A stretch of DNA of 45,409 nt, taken from assembly GCA_022793375.1 (NCBI GenBank), contig JAAWCS010000024.1, positions 1 to 45,409 of the forward strand, read 5' to 3'. The notes under the pieces are model-generated. The model was given only the letters and a program-made list of their open reading frames with translations. It was not told where the DNA came from and did not search any database. The DNA is from Lachnospiraceae bacterium (GTDB lineage Bacteria > Bacillota > Clostridia > Lachnospirales > Lachnospiraceae). The position numbers and the translations under genes are program-made. Position 1 is the stretch's first letter; every line of letters begins with the position of its first letter. Positions 19,192 through 27,784 of the stretch are shown one piece after another.

Positions 19192-20210
19192 TTAATCTTC
19201 TACATCAAAATGCTCGAGCACGTTTTTCTTTGACACCGGCTTTGAGTCCCCGTGACGCACCTGGCTCATGGTAAAAAGCGCCAGAACCGTAAATACCGCC
19301 GCGTAGGGAAACAGCGCCCGATTTTACCGGCTACGATGCCGATCGGAATGTAGCTGATGATGGCCGCCACGGTCGCTACCATCATGCAGTTGGCAAAGCC
19401 GCCGCCCTCGATCTGCCACACAATGCGCGCATAGCGCGAAAAAGCGGTCGTCACCGCGTTATAGGCCGTAAACCAGAAGAAGATCGACAGTAAAATGAAG
19501 ATCAGACTGCGCTTTACGGCCGGCGCCAGCACGGTTTTGCCGGCCGCGGCTGCCGGCTGAACGGTCGTTGCCGGCACCTCCCCGCCGTCCTTCTCCTGTG
19601 CCGCCAGTTCCGCTGCCAGCTTTTTCTCCCGCACCGTAATCACCAGCACCACCACTGCCGCTACCATTAAGATTGCCACGCCGGCAAAGAGAATCGTGTA
19701 GTCCGGCTTTGCTTCGTCGCTCAAAAGCAGGCTGATCAAAAGCAGCGAGTAAATGCCGCCAACCGCGCCCATCAGGTTGATGACCGCGTTGGCCTGGCTG
19801 CGCAGGGGCTTTGGCGTCAGATCCGGCATCAGCGCCACTGCCGGCGAACGGTACAGCCCCATCGAAAGAAGCACGGCCCCCAGGCTGAACATAAACAGCG
19901 GCAGGCTGCGGCGGTTGTCCGCTGCCGGAATCAGCATGATAAAGGCCACGGCCAGCGCCGTGCCGGCTACAATAAACGGCGTCCTCTTGCCAAAACGCGT
20001 ATCGGTCCTGTCCGACAATGCGCCTAACAGCGGCAGAAGCACCACCGCCAGGACATTATCGGCCGCCATAATCGCGCCGGTCACCGTCTCATTCAAATGA
20101 AAGGTGTTTTGCAGCATCAAAGGGATCAGGCTGTCATACATCTGCCAAAACGCGCTGATGGACATAAAGGCCAGGCCGATAAAAAATGTTCTCTTATAAT
20201 TTAGCTTCAA
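19192..20210 (-). pseudogene. MFS sugar transporter (SLC45/GPH-like) with internal deletion and frameshift
   Basis: A TTG start at 20210 follows AGGGAGG with 7-base spacing and gives MKLNYKRTFFIGLAFMSISA. The protein runs through about eight membrane helices (for example NTFHLNETVTGAIMAADNVL, GKRTPFIVAGTALAVAF) to IPIGIVAGKIGR at about residue 297. It then leaves the family and stops at 19266. Two bases out of frame the typical family tail resumes: ALFPYAAVFTVLALF, then MSQVRHGDSKP and a final HFDVED, ending at TAA 19192-19194. Relatives have roughly 100 more residues between these parts. The junction is near 19312-19322. A deletion has thus removed about four helices. Confidence 0.85.
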
Positions 20211-20327
20211 GCAAATTCCCTCCCTGTCGGCGTGCCGGTCTGGCACGCAGGTCGTTTATCTATGATATTCTTTAACAGTATAGCACAAAAAAACCTTTTA
20301 CCACACCCTGAAATTGGTAATTTTTCA

Positions 20328-20356
20328 TTGTTTTTACAGCGCCTTTTTTGTATACT
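20328..20356 (+). promoter_or_regulatory. Promoter of the GH2 gene
   Basis: TTGTTT (20328-20333) and TATACT (20351-20356) have a 17-base spacer. The start of transcription lies in a region of palindromes. Confidence 0.6.
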
Positions 20357-20377
20357 CTAAAGTATAAGGCATATGCC
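20351..20377 (+). promoter_or_regulatory. Palindromes at the GH2 transcription start
   Basis: TATACT-ctaa-AGTATA (20351-20366) includes the -10 box and is followed by the perfect palindrome GGCATATGCC (20368-20377). Their placement at the -10/+1 suits repressor binding, but no regulator can be named. Confidence 0.45.
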
Positions 20378-20430
20378 GCCAATGCATACATACCGTTTTC
20401 CTTTACTTCCATCTCGACAAGGAGGATTCC

Positions 20431-22446
20431 ATGAATATAAAAAACGCCTTACATGCCCTTTCCATCAACAAACGGACCGCCGCCCCGCAGCCGCTTGACA
20501 CTCCCTGGAGCGACCGGGTCTCCCCGGAAAACGCCTGGCAGGAGTATCCCCGCCCGCAGATGAAACGTGACAGCTATATCCCGCTCAACGGCCTGTGGGA
20601 TTACACGATTACCGAACGCCGTACCCGGCTTGCGCAGGGCCGCATTCTTGTGCCCTTTTCCCCGGAAGCGCCGCTCTCCGGCGTCGGCCGGCAGCTGCTG
20701 CCGGGGCAGACCCTGCATTACCGCCGCCGTTTTCATCTGCCAGAATGCCCGGCCGGCAAACGGCTCCTGCTGCATTTCGGCGCGGTGGACGAGCGCTGCC
20801 GCGTCTTTGTAAACGGGCAAGAAGCCGGCCGCCACCGCGGCGGTTATCTTTCCTTTTCTTTTGATATCACCAGGCTGATCCACTCTGGTGAAAATACGCT
20901 GCGCGTTTCCTGCCGGGACGACAGCGATCAGAGTTTTCACAGCCGCGGCAAGCAGATGCTTCGGCGCGGCGGGATTTTCTATACGGCGCAAAGCGGGATC
21001 TGGCAGAGCGTCTGGATGGAATGGGTGCCCGAAACCTATATCGAAAGCCTCCGTTTAACCCCGGACTATGACCGGGAGACTCTCCATGTCCGGGTATCGG
21101 TCTGCCCAGACGGCCGGCTTTTGGACGGTTCCCGCATTGAAGCCCGCGTCTCTTCTAAAGGCCGGACGATCGCCGAATTGTCCACCGCGTCGACCGATTT
21201 TTCGCTGGTTATCCACAATTTCACTCCTTGGACGCCGGATAACCCCTTTTTGTACGATCTGGAACTGCGTCTTATTTCTTCCGTCAAAGAAGCCGGCCGC
21301 CAAACCGACGTTCTTTTCGTGGAGGAAACTGCCTGCCAAACCGACGTTCTTTTCACGAAGGAAACCGCCCTCCAAAACCAAGAGATGGGGGCTTCCTCTG
21401 TCTGCGACTATGTTACCTCCTATTTTGCGATGCGCTGTTTTTCGGTTGAGCGCGACGCGCAGGGAATTGCCAGGCTTTGCCTGAACCACACTCCCTTTTT
21501 CCAGAACGGCGTCCTCGACCAGGGCTACTGGCCCGACGGACTCTATACCGCTCCCTGCGACGAAGCGATGGTCTATGATATCCAAACCATGAAGGACGCC
21601 GGCTTTAACATGCTGCGTAAGCACTGCAAGCTGGAACCCCTGCGCTGGTACTACCACTGCGACCGCCTGGGAATGCTCGTCTGGCAGGACATGGTAAACG
21701 GCGGTTCTGCTTATGATATGATGCGCGTTTGTTACCTGCCGACCGTATTCCCTGCCTATGGGGCCTGGCCCGGTAAGCGGCGCAGCGCCAGCGGCCGCAA
21801 ATCCTTAGAGGGGCGGGCCGAATGGCTGTGTGAGGTGCGCCATACCATTGAGCATCTCTACAATTGTCCCTGCATTGCCAGCTGGGTTCTCTTTAACGAA
21901 GGGTGGGGACAGTTTGACACCGGACAGGTGACCGCGCTGGCACGGTCGCTTGATCCGACGCGCACAATTGACCAGGCCAGCGGCTGGTTCGACTGCCAGG
22001 GCGGCGACATGCGAAGCGTCCACAATTATTTCCGGGCGCTGACTTGCCCGCAGATTAACAGCCAAAGCCGGGAGTCGGACGAATACTCCCGGCCGCGGGC
22101 CGACGGACCAGCCGCCCCGGGCAGCGGGCCCGAGACCGCAGGGACTTCCGCCCGCCCTTATGCTTCCGCAAACCGCTGCGGCCTGCGAGCCGCCGTAATT
22201 TCCGAATACGGCGGGCTTGCCCTGCCGCTTCCCGGCCATACGGCTTCGCAAGCGGTCTTTGGCTACCGCAGTCTCAGATCGCCCGCCGAACTGCGCGCGC
22301 GTTTTGCCGCCCTGCAAAAGCAAATCCGCGCGCTTTGTAAAGCCGGGCTCTCCGCCGCGGTCTACACGCAGGTATCGGATATTGAGGACGAGGTGAACGG
22401 GATTTTGACGTATGACCGCCGTGTGAATAAGCTTTTGCAGGATTAA
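20431..22446 (+). CDS. Glycoside hydrolase family 2 protein (beta-galactosidase/glucuronidase type)
   Basis: The 671-residue enzyme shows the GH2 order: a sugar-binding/jelly-roll domain (GLWDYTI, LLLHFGAVDERCRVFVNGQE, GGIFYTAQSGIWQSVWME), an immunoglobulin-like domain (FTPWTPDNPFLYDLEL), and a TIM barrel with GFNMLRKHCKLEP. The acid/base is E490 in SWVLFNEGWGQF and the nucleophile E592 in AVISEYGG. It has no signal peptide, so it acts in the cytoplasm on an imported oligosaccharide or glycoside. Two oddities: a 36-base tandem repeat (21301 and 21337) doubles QTDVLF-VEETA/TKETA at about 291-312, and a proline/glycine/alanine-rich insert occupies about 542-584 between the catalytic residues. 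The start follows AAGGAGGA. The divergent MFS transporter, its likely partner, is broken. Confidence 0.88.
   Translation: MNIKNALHALSINKRTAAPQPLDTPWSDRVSPENAWQEYPRPQMKRDSYIPLNGLWDYTITERRTRLAQGRILVPFSPEAPLSGVGRQLLPGQTLHYRRRFHLPECPAGKRLLLHFGAVDERCRVFVNGQEAGRHRGGYLSFSFDITRLIHSGENTLRVSCRDDSDQSFHSRGKQMLRRGGIFYTAQSGIWQSVWMEWVPETYIESLRLTPDYDRETLHVRVSVCPDGRLLDGSRIEARVSSKGRTIAELSTASTDFSLVIHNFTPWTPDNPFLYDLELRLISSVKEAGRQTDVLFVEETACQTDVLFTKETALQNQEMGASSVCDYVTSYFAMRCFSVERDAQGIARLCLNHTPFFQNGVLDQGYWPDGLYTAPCDEAMVYDIQTMKDAGFNMLRKHCKLEPLRWYYHCDRLGMLVWQDMVNGGSAYDMMRVCYLPTVFPAYGAWPGKRRSASGRKSLEGRAEWLCEVRHTIEHLYNCPCIASWVLFNEGWGQFDTGQVTALARSLDPTRTIDQASGWFDCQGGDMRSVHNYFRALTCPQINSQSRESDEYSRPRADGPAAPGSGPETAGTSARPYASANRCGLRAAVISEYGGLALPLPGHTASQAVFGYRSLRSPAELRARFAALQKQIRALCKAGLSAAVYTQVSDIEDEVNGILTYDRRVNKLLQD
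21301..21372 (+). repeat. 36-base tandem repeat inside the GH2 gene
   Basis: CAAACCGACGTTCTTTTC occurs at 21301 and 21337. The two 36-base units differ in a few positions and encode two copies of a 12-residue segment in the immunoglobulin-like region. Confidence 0.8.
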
Positions 22447-22584
22447 AAGCGGCTGTGGGCATGCTCCCTTTTACGAGCCGGAACAGGCACGGACGGTTTA
22501 TCCTTTATGGAGCGAAACAGGACGGGAACGATTTTTTCGCACCGCTTTTCCGTCCACATTTATAGATAATATATTAGCCAAAGG

Positions 22585-22613
22585 TTGATTTTTTATGGAA
22601 AAAGGGATAAAAT
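22585..22613 (+). promoter_or_regulatory. Promoter of hipBA, possibly leaderless
   Basis: TTGATT (22585-22590) and TAAAAT (22608-22613) are 17 bases apart. The -10 box ends only 7 bases before the ATG at 22621, so the transcript would begin at or next to the start codon. No Shine-Dalgarno sequence precedes that ATG. Confidence 0.55.
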
Positions 22614-22620
22614 AGAAGCC

Positions 22621-22914
22621 ATGGAGATATTTAATTTTGAGAGAAAAACTTCCGTTGAAATCAGCCGGCTTCTGGCCGGACGCATCCGGGCGGTCCGCCG
22701 CCGCCGCCGAATCTCCCAGCAGCGCCTGAGCGAAGCGTCCGGCGTCAGCCTGGGTTCCCTCAAGCGCTTTGAACAGACCGGGGAAGTCGCCCTTCTGTCT
22801 CTGATTAAGATTGCCATCGCCCTGGAGATCGACGACGAACTGCTGCATCTATTTGAAGAAGTGAAGCCCCTTTCCATAGAGGAGATACTTTATGAACAGG
22901 ATCAAACGCCTTGA
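22621..22914 (+). CDS. hipB: HipB-like antitoxin, HTH XRE family
   Basis: The 97-residue product contains a Cro/C1-type helix-turn-helix, IRAVRRRRRISQQRLSEASG and VSLGSLKRFEQTGEVAL, in the middle of the chain. A C-terminal tail, LHLFEEVKPLSIEEILYEQD, can contact the toxin. It overlaps the hipA gene downstream by 23 bases, the usual toxin-antitoxin arrangement. It should bind HipA and repress its own promoter. I chose ATG 22621 over the in-frame TTG 22585 because the promoter -35 box covers the latter. Confidence 0.82.
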   Translation: MEIFNFERKTSVEISRLLAGRIRAVRRRRRISQQRLSEASGVSLGSLKRFEQTGEVALLSLIKIAIALEIDDELLHLFEEVKPLSIEEILYEQDQTP

Positions 22915-24031
22915 TGTGCTGTACCATGATAGAAAAGTCGGGACGCTGGCCGTTTATAAGGAATACCTGACTGCCTTTGAATATGACAAGGACTGGCTGC
23001 ACGACGGCTTTTCCATCAGCCCATTTTCCCTACCTTTGCGTTCCGAAGTATTCATTCCGCGCCTTCAGCCATTTGATGGTCTTTTTGGCGTTTTTGCCGA
23101 CAGCCTGCCGGACGGCTGGGGACGACTGCTGGTGGACCGGCTGTTGCGCCGCCATCGGATCGATCCCTCCCGGATGAACAGCCTGGATCGTCTGGCAGTC
23201 GTCGGAAGCTCCGGAATGGGCGCTCTGACCTATCATCCGGAAGCTTTTCTGTCAGCCGGCACTCCTATAGCCGACTTGGACGTCCTCGCCGCAGAGTGCC
23301 GCCGTCTTTTGCAAACGGATGACTCCTCCCGGCTGGATGATCTCTTTCGCCTGGGCGGCTCTTCCGGCGGCGCGCGCCCCAAAGTCCTCACCCAAATCGA
23401 CGGAGAGGAATGGATTATTAAGTTTCCTTCCTCCTGCGATTCACCCGATATTGGCTGTCAGGAATACGCGTATTCGCTTTGCGCCAGGGAATGCGGCATC
23501 GAAATGGAAGAAACCCGCTTATTTCCGTCCGCTCTTTGCAGCGGCTATTTCGGTACGCGCCGTTTTGACCGGCACGCAAGCGGCAGCGAATCTGAGCGTC
23601 TCCATATGTTGTCGGCCGGCGCCCTTCTGGAGACCTCGCACCGCATCCCAAATTTAGACTACGATACGCTGATGCGGCTTACGCTGGCTTTAACGAAGGA
23701 CTCGGCCGAGCTTTTGAAACTGTACCGCCGGATGTGCTTTAATGTATTTGCCCACAACCGCGACGATCATTCCAAGAATTTTTCCTATCTGTACCTGGAA
23801 GCGGAAAAGCGATGGCGTCTGTCGCCGGCTTACGATTTGACCTACAGCTATTCGTTAAATGGCGAACATGCCACCGCCATACACGGAAACGGAAATGCTC
23901 CTGGCCTTTACGATCTTCTTGCGGTCGCAAAGGACGCCGGCATCTCTGCCAGGACCGCGCGCCGGATTGCCTCCCAGGTACAGGAGTGTGTCTCGGCCCG
24001 ATTAAAAGAATACCTTGAACGCCAGGCATAA
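22892..24031 (+). CDS. hipA: HipA-like serine/threonine kinase toxin
   Basis: The 379-residue product is a HipA-family kinase. It has the N-terminal subdomain (VGTLAVYKEYLTAFEYD, FGVFADSLPDGWGRLLVDR), the glycine-rich loop LGGSSGGARPK (154-164), and a lysine in EWIIKFPS. The catalytic segment is HNRDDHSKNFSYL (D291, N296) and the metal-binding aspartate is in SPAYDLTYS (D315). Known HipA toxins phosphorylate aminoacyl-tRNA synthetases and slow growth. All catalytic positions look intact, so the toxin should be active. It follows hipB with a 23-base overlap. Confidence 0.88.
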   Translation: MNRIKRLDVLYHDRKVGTLAVYKEYLTAFEYDKDWLHDGFSISPFSLPLRSEVFIPRLQPFDGLFGVFADSLPDGWGRLLVDRLLRRHRIDPSRMNSLDRLAVVGSSGMGALTYHPEAFLSAGTPIADLDVLAAECRRLLQTDDSSRLDDLFRLGGSSGGARPKVLTQIDGEEWIIKFPSSCDSPDIGCQEYAYSLCARECGIEMEETRLFPSALCSGYFGTRRFDRHASGSESERLHMLSAGALLETSHRIPNLDYDTLMRLTLALTKDSAELLKLYRRMCFNVFAHNRDDHSKNFSYLYLEAEKRWRLSPAYDLTYSYSLNGEHATAIHGNGNAPGLYDLLAVAKDAGISARTARRIASQVQECVSARLKEYLERQA

Positions 24032-24101
24032 ATCCGCATATTTGCATATTGAGCGGCCCATTTGTGCCACAAACACGAACCCCTTTAAGGAGAATACACA
24101 C

Positions 24102-24851
24102 ATGCTTACTTTGCAGGAATTTTTCCATAAACACCCCCGAACGGCACTCGGATTTTCCGGCGGCACGGATTCGGCCTATCTGCTCTATGCCGGGCTTCAC
24201 TACGGCGCGGAAATCCGGCCTTATTTTATACGGACGCCGTTTCAGCCGCAGTTTGAACTTGACGACGCCCTGCGGCTGACCGATCAGCTGGGCGCGCCGC
24301 TTACCATTCTTGAGTATAATATTCTAAAGGCCCCAAACGTTGCCGCCAATCCGGCCGACCGCTGCTACCACTGCAAGAAAGCTCTGTTTGAACACCTCAA
24401 AAAACAGGCGGCATCCGATCACTACCCGGTTTTACTGGACGGCACAAACGCGTCGGATGAGGCCGACGACCGGCCGGGCATGCGCGCCCTTGATGAACTC
24501 AATATCCTGTCGCCGCTGCGGCTGTGCGGCTTGACAAAGCCGGAAATCCGGCGGCTGTCGCAGGAGGCCGGCCTTTTTACCTGGGACAAGCCCGCCTACG
24601 CGTGCCTGGCGACCCGCGTTGCGACGGACACGCCCCTGGATGCGGAGATTTTAAGGCGCGTTGAAGAAGCCGAGGGCTGCCTGAACGCGATCGGATTTAC
24701 GGATTTTCGTATCCGCATCTTTCACGGAGCCGCCCGTATTCAGGTGACCGATGCGCAGTTTGCCCATGCAGCGGCCTCCCGGGAGCAAATCCGTTCCCGG
24801 CTGAAACCTTATTTTGACACGATTCTTTTAGATACGGAGGTGCGGCCTTGA
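24102..24851 (+). CDS. larE: LarE, ATP-dependent sacrificial sulfur transferase
   Basis: The 249-residue product has a PP-loop ATP-pyrophosphatase motif, GFSGGTDSAYLL (S19-S24), and the LarE-typical DRCYHCKKALFEHL (C88, C91), DGTNASDEADDRPG and KPAYACLATRV (C168, a candidate sulfur-donor cysteine). LarE adenylates and thiolates the pyridinium dicarboxylate made by LarB during synthesis of the nickel-pincer nucleotide (NPN) cofactor of lactate racemase. ATG 24102 follows AAGGAGAA. The stop TGA shares one base with the start of larB (TGATG). The extra cysteines may mean an iron-sulfur-dependent variant, which I cannot confirm. Confidence 0.9.
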   Translation: MLTLQEFFHKHPRTALGFSGGTDSAYLLYAGLHYGAEIRPYFIRTPFQPQFELDDALRLTDQLGAPLTILEYNILKAPNVAANPADRCYHCKKALFEHLKKQAASDHYPVLLDGTNASDEADDRPGMRALDELNILSPLRLCGLTKPEIRRLSQEAGLFTWDKPAYACLATRVATDTPLDAEILRRVEEAEGCLNAIGFTDFRIRIFHGAARIQVTDAQFAHAAASREQIRSRLKPYFDTILLDTEVRP

Positions 24852-25642
24852 TGGAACAGAAGGAACTGTACGAGGTATTAAAGCAGGTAGCCGGCGGCCG
24901 CCTGTCCGTGGACGACGCCATGCGTCTCTGCCGGGAAGCGCCTTTTGCCGCAGACGGCGGTTTTGAGGAATTGGGCTTTGCCAAGCTCGATCATCACCGC
25001 GCAATCCGCCAGGGGATCCCGGAGGTCATTTACGGGGCCGGGAAAACGCCGGTACAGATTCGCGAAATTTCTTCTGCAATGGCCGCCCGCGGGCAGAAAA
25101 ATGTCCTGATTACCCGCATGAGTCCGGAAGCGGCTGCTTTTTTGCAGGAAAATCCGCCCTCCGAAACGCTTCCGTTTTGTTATGACCCGCTGTCCCGCGC
25201 AGGTATCCTCGGCGCAATTCCGGTTCCCGACGGACGCGGCAAAATCGTCGTTGCCACCGGCGGCACCAGCGACATGCCGGTCGCCGAGGAGGCGGCTTTG
25301 ACGGCCGAAGTCCTCGGCAATCAGGTTGTCCGTCTCTATGACGTGGGGGTCGCCGGCCTGCACCGGCTCCTGGCCCACATGGATGAAATTATGGGCGCAC
25401 AGGCTATCATCGCCATCGCCGGCATGGAGGGCGCGCTGGCCAGCGTCATCGGCGGCCTGGCCTGCTGCCCGGTTGTCGCCGTCCCTACCAGCGTCGGTTA
25501 CGGGGCGTCGTTTCACGGTCTGTCCGCGCTTTTGTCAATGCTTAATTCCTGTGCCAGCGGCGTGAGCGTGATGAACATCGACAACGGCTTTGGCGCAGGG
25601 TATTATGCCAGCATGATTAACCATATCGGCGTGGAAAAATAG
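24851..25642 (+). CDS. larB: LarB, pyridinium-3,5-biscarboxylic acid mononucleotide synthase
   Basis: The 263-residue protein has the AIR-carboxylase-like core: EVIYGAGKTPVQIREI, KIVVATGGTSDMPVAEEAA, and CCPVVAVPTSVGYGASFHGL near the C-terminus. LarB carboxylates and hydrolyses nicotinic acid adenine dinucleotide, the first NPN step. Translation is coupled to larE through the TGATG overlap. A TTG three bases before the ATG is also in frame but unlikely. Confidence 0.92.
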   Translation: MEQKELYEVLKQVAGGRLSVDDAMRLCREAPFAADGGFEELGFAKLDHHRAIRQGIPEVIYGAGKTPVQIREISSAMAARGQKNVLITRMSPEAAAFLQENPPSETLPFCYDPLSRAGILGAIPVPDGRGKIVVATGGTSDMPVAEEAALTAEVLGNQVVRLYDVGVAGLHRLLAHMDEIMGAQAIIAIAGMEGALASVIGGLACCPVVAVPTSVGYGASFHGLSALLSMLNSCASGVSVMNIDNGFGAGYYASMINHIGVEK

Positions 25643-25695
25643 ACGGCGGCGTAAGTCTTGTCGTACTGCCGCAAGAAAAAGAAGGGAGATTGTAT

Positions 25696-26919
25696 ATGAA
25701 AACACTATATCTGGACTGCGGCATGGGTGCGGCCGGCGATATGCTGATGGCCGCCCTGCTGGAACTGCACCCTGACCCGCAGGGGTTTATAAAAAGATTG
25801 AACGAGCTGCACATTCCCGGCGTATCCGTTGCCGGCGAACCGGCGGTCAAGTGCGGAATCACCGGGCTTCATGTATCTGTTAAGGTGCATGGGATGGAAG
25901 AAGAAAGTATTGACGACGGCGTGGGGGCTGGGGAGCATGAATGTTTTCATGAGCATGGACATTCCCATGAACACGGACATTCCCACCGCCATACCGGATT
26001 CCACGCCATTGAGCATTTGCTCTCCGGCCTCGCCCTGCCGGCGCAGGTTGCTCAGGATGCGCTCGATGTGTACCGGCGGATTGCCGAGGCCGAAGGGCGG
26101 GTCCACGGGCGCACCGTTGACGAAATCCACTTCCACGAGGTCGGCAATATGGATGCGGTCGCCGATATCGTCGGCGTCTGCCTGCTGATCCATGAATTGG
26201 GGGCTGAGCAAATCCTTGCTTCTCCGATCCATGTGGGCAGCGGCCATGTCCACTGCGCTCACGGCATCCTGCCCGTACCGGCGCCGGCCACGGCCTGCCT
26301 GCTAAAGGGCGTTCCGGTCTACAGTACCGAAATCCAGGGGGAGCTCTGTACGCCTACTGGTGCGGCGCTGCTTACACATTTCTGCCAGGAATTCGGCCCG
26401 ATGCCAATCATGCGCGTTTCCCGCATCGGCTACGGTATGGGACGCAAAAATTTCCCCCGTGCCAACTGTGTGCGCGCCCTGTTTGGCGAAACCGAGGACG
26501 AGCGCAGCCAAATCGTTGAGCTGTGCTGCAATCTGGACGATATCACGCCGGAGGCAATCGGCTTTGTGACCGGTATTCTTCTGGAAAAAGGCGCGCTGGA
26601 CGTCTATACCGTATCGGCGCAGATGAAAAAGAACCGGCCCGGAACGCTTTTATACTGCATGTGCCGGCCCGAAAAAAAAGAAGAAATGCTGCACCTGATC
26701 TTCCTTCACACGACTACGCTCGGCGTGCGCGAATATCTCTGCAACCGCTATACGCTGGCCCGCCAGACCGAGGTCGTCTCCACCCCTTACGGAAAAGTGC
26801 GCGTGAAGCACGCCGAAGGGTTTGGAGTATGCCGCAGCAAACCGGAGTTTGACGATCTGGCCCGCATTGCGGCGGCCCAGGGAATTTCGCTGGCGGAGGC
26901 GGCCGCGTTGGTGCCTTAA
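25696..26919 (+). CDS. larC: LarC, nickel insertion protein for the NPN cofactor
   Basis: The 407-residue product starts LYLDCGMGAAGDMLMAALL as LarC does and is one unbroken frame. In Lactobacillus plantarum the same protein is made by a programmed frameshift between larC1 and larC2. A histidine-rich stretch at about 77-99, built from an 18-base tandem repeat (HEHGHSHEHGHSHRH), probably holds or delivers nickel. HFHEVGNMDAVADIVG and ELCTPTGAALLTHF are conserved. LarC uses CTP to insert nickel into the thiolated precursor. AAGGGAG precedes ATG 25696. The gene meets the convergent DUF1275 gene in a shared TTAA. Confidence 0.92.
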   Translation: MKTLYLDCGMGAAGDMLMAALLELHPDPQGFIKRLNELHIPGVSVAGEPAVKCGITGLHVSVKVHGMEEESIDDGVGAGEHECFHEHGHSHEHGHSHRHTGFHAIEHLLSGLALPAQVAQDALDVYRRIAEAEGRVHGRTVDEIHFHEVGNMDAVADIVGVCLLIHELGAEQILASPIHVGSGHVHCAHGILPVPAPATACLLKGVPVYSTEIQGELCTPTGAALLTHFCQEFGPMPIMRVSRIGYGMGRKNFPRANCVRALFGETEDERSQIVELCCNLDDITPEAIGFVTGILLEKGALDVYTVSAQMKKNRPGTLLYCMCRPEKKEEMLHLIFLHTTTLGVREYLCNRYTLARQTEVVSTPYGKVRVKHAEGFGVCRSKPEFDDLARIAAAQGISLAEAAALVP

Positions 26920-27605
26920 GATTGGCCCGCGTTGGAGGCAAGCGTCCGCTCCCTCCGCTCGCCCAGGCGCTCCAACACCAGCACCACCCCGGCCAGCGCC
27001 AGCGGCAGATAGCCGTAAAAAGCGCCCCTGAACCCGCTTTCTCTCACTGCCAGGCAGCCCGCATAGCCGCCCAGCAGGTAACTCACAATCGCCAGCGTAT
27101 AGATTCTGGCTCCGGTACGGCTCTCGGCCTCACGCTCTGCCAGGTAGTCCAGCCAGCTGGTGACGCAGTTTTTCAGATTCCCGGTCAAAAATAAGCTCGC
27201 GCTTTTATAGCGCCCCACACCGTCAAAGGTACCCCACTGAAAGCTGGTCGCCAAAAACAGCGGATACAGATGGAAAAACGGATACATCTGCCCGGGCAAA
27301 AAGGCGGAGGCCGCCAGTGCTGCCGCATCGGTCAGCAGGCACATTTCCCGCATCGGCAGCACAAAAAAACGCTTCAGCAGCCAGGAAGCCGCTATCCCGG
27401 CGCAGAACAGGACAAAACCGCCGGCCCGCACCGCGAAGTCAAAGGCATTCCCGCCGGTAAAATCCACGATCATCGACATCAGGTTCCCGGTCTGCGCCGA
27501 ACCGTAATTGCCATAGGCGCAGATCGCATACAGCCCCATAAAACCGCCTGTAAAAGTCATAATATAATGCAGAATCTCTTCCTCATTTTCCCATATCCAT
27601 TTCAT
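26916..27605 (-). CDS. DUF1275 (YoaK-type) membrane protein
   Basis: The 229-residue protein has about six hydrophobic segments and the DUF1275 motifs: FTGGFMGLYAICAYGNYGSAQTGNLM (shown in part in the family as G-x-x-D-A ... M-T-G-N) and GRYKSASLFLTGNLKN. The M/L-T-G-N motif occurs in both halves. Its transport role is unknown. The minus-strand start at 27605 follows GGGAG. Its stop codon overlaps that of larC tail to tail. Confidence 0.85.
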   Translation of the reverse strand: MKWIWENEEEILHYIMTFTGGFMGLYAICAYGNYGSAQTGNLMSMIVDFTGGNAFDFAVRAGGFVLFCAGIAASWLLKRFFVLPMREMCLLTDAAALAASAFLPGQMYPFFHLYPLFLATSFQWGTFDGVGRYKSASLFLTGNLKNCVTSWLDYLAEREAESRTGARIYTLAIVSYLLGGYAGCLAVRESGFRGAFYGYLPLALAGVVLVLERLGERRERTLASNAGQS

Positions 27606-27724
27606 ATTGTCTTTTTCTCCCTGTCCGCAGACATGGCGGCTGCGGTTTGCTGCGCGCCGTCCTACGCACTGTGAACCAGCTTTCTGCATACGCCCTGACG
27701 TCATGGCGGCAGGACATGAAAGTA

Positions 27725-27753
27725 TTGTTCTTTTCGGCGTTTTTTGCTATACT
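27725..27753 (+). promoter_or_regulatory. Promoter of the deoR-type gene with an embedded operator-like box
   Basis: TTGTTC (27725-27730) and TATACT (27748-27753) are 17 bases apart. The -35 region, TTGTTCTTTTCGGCGTTTT, resembles the boxes in the EIIBC promoter (TTTGTTCGTTTTCGTTTT), which would allow autoregulation. Confidence 0.6.
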
Positions 27754-27784
27754 AAAAACATTCTTTTTCAAAGAGGTTAAAACT

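Noticed and set aside
25949..25990. Short tandem repeats as a possible CRISPR or regulatory repeat
   Set aside because: They encode the histidine-rich nickel region of LarC and are explained by the protein.
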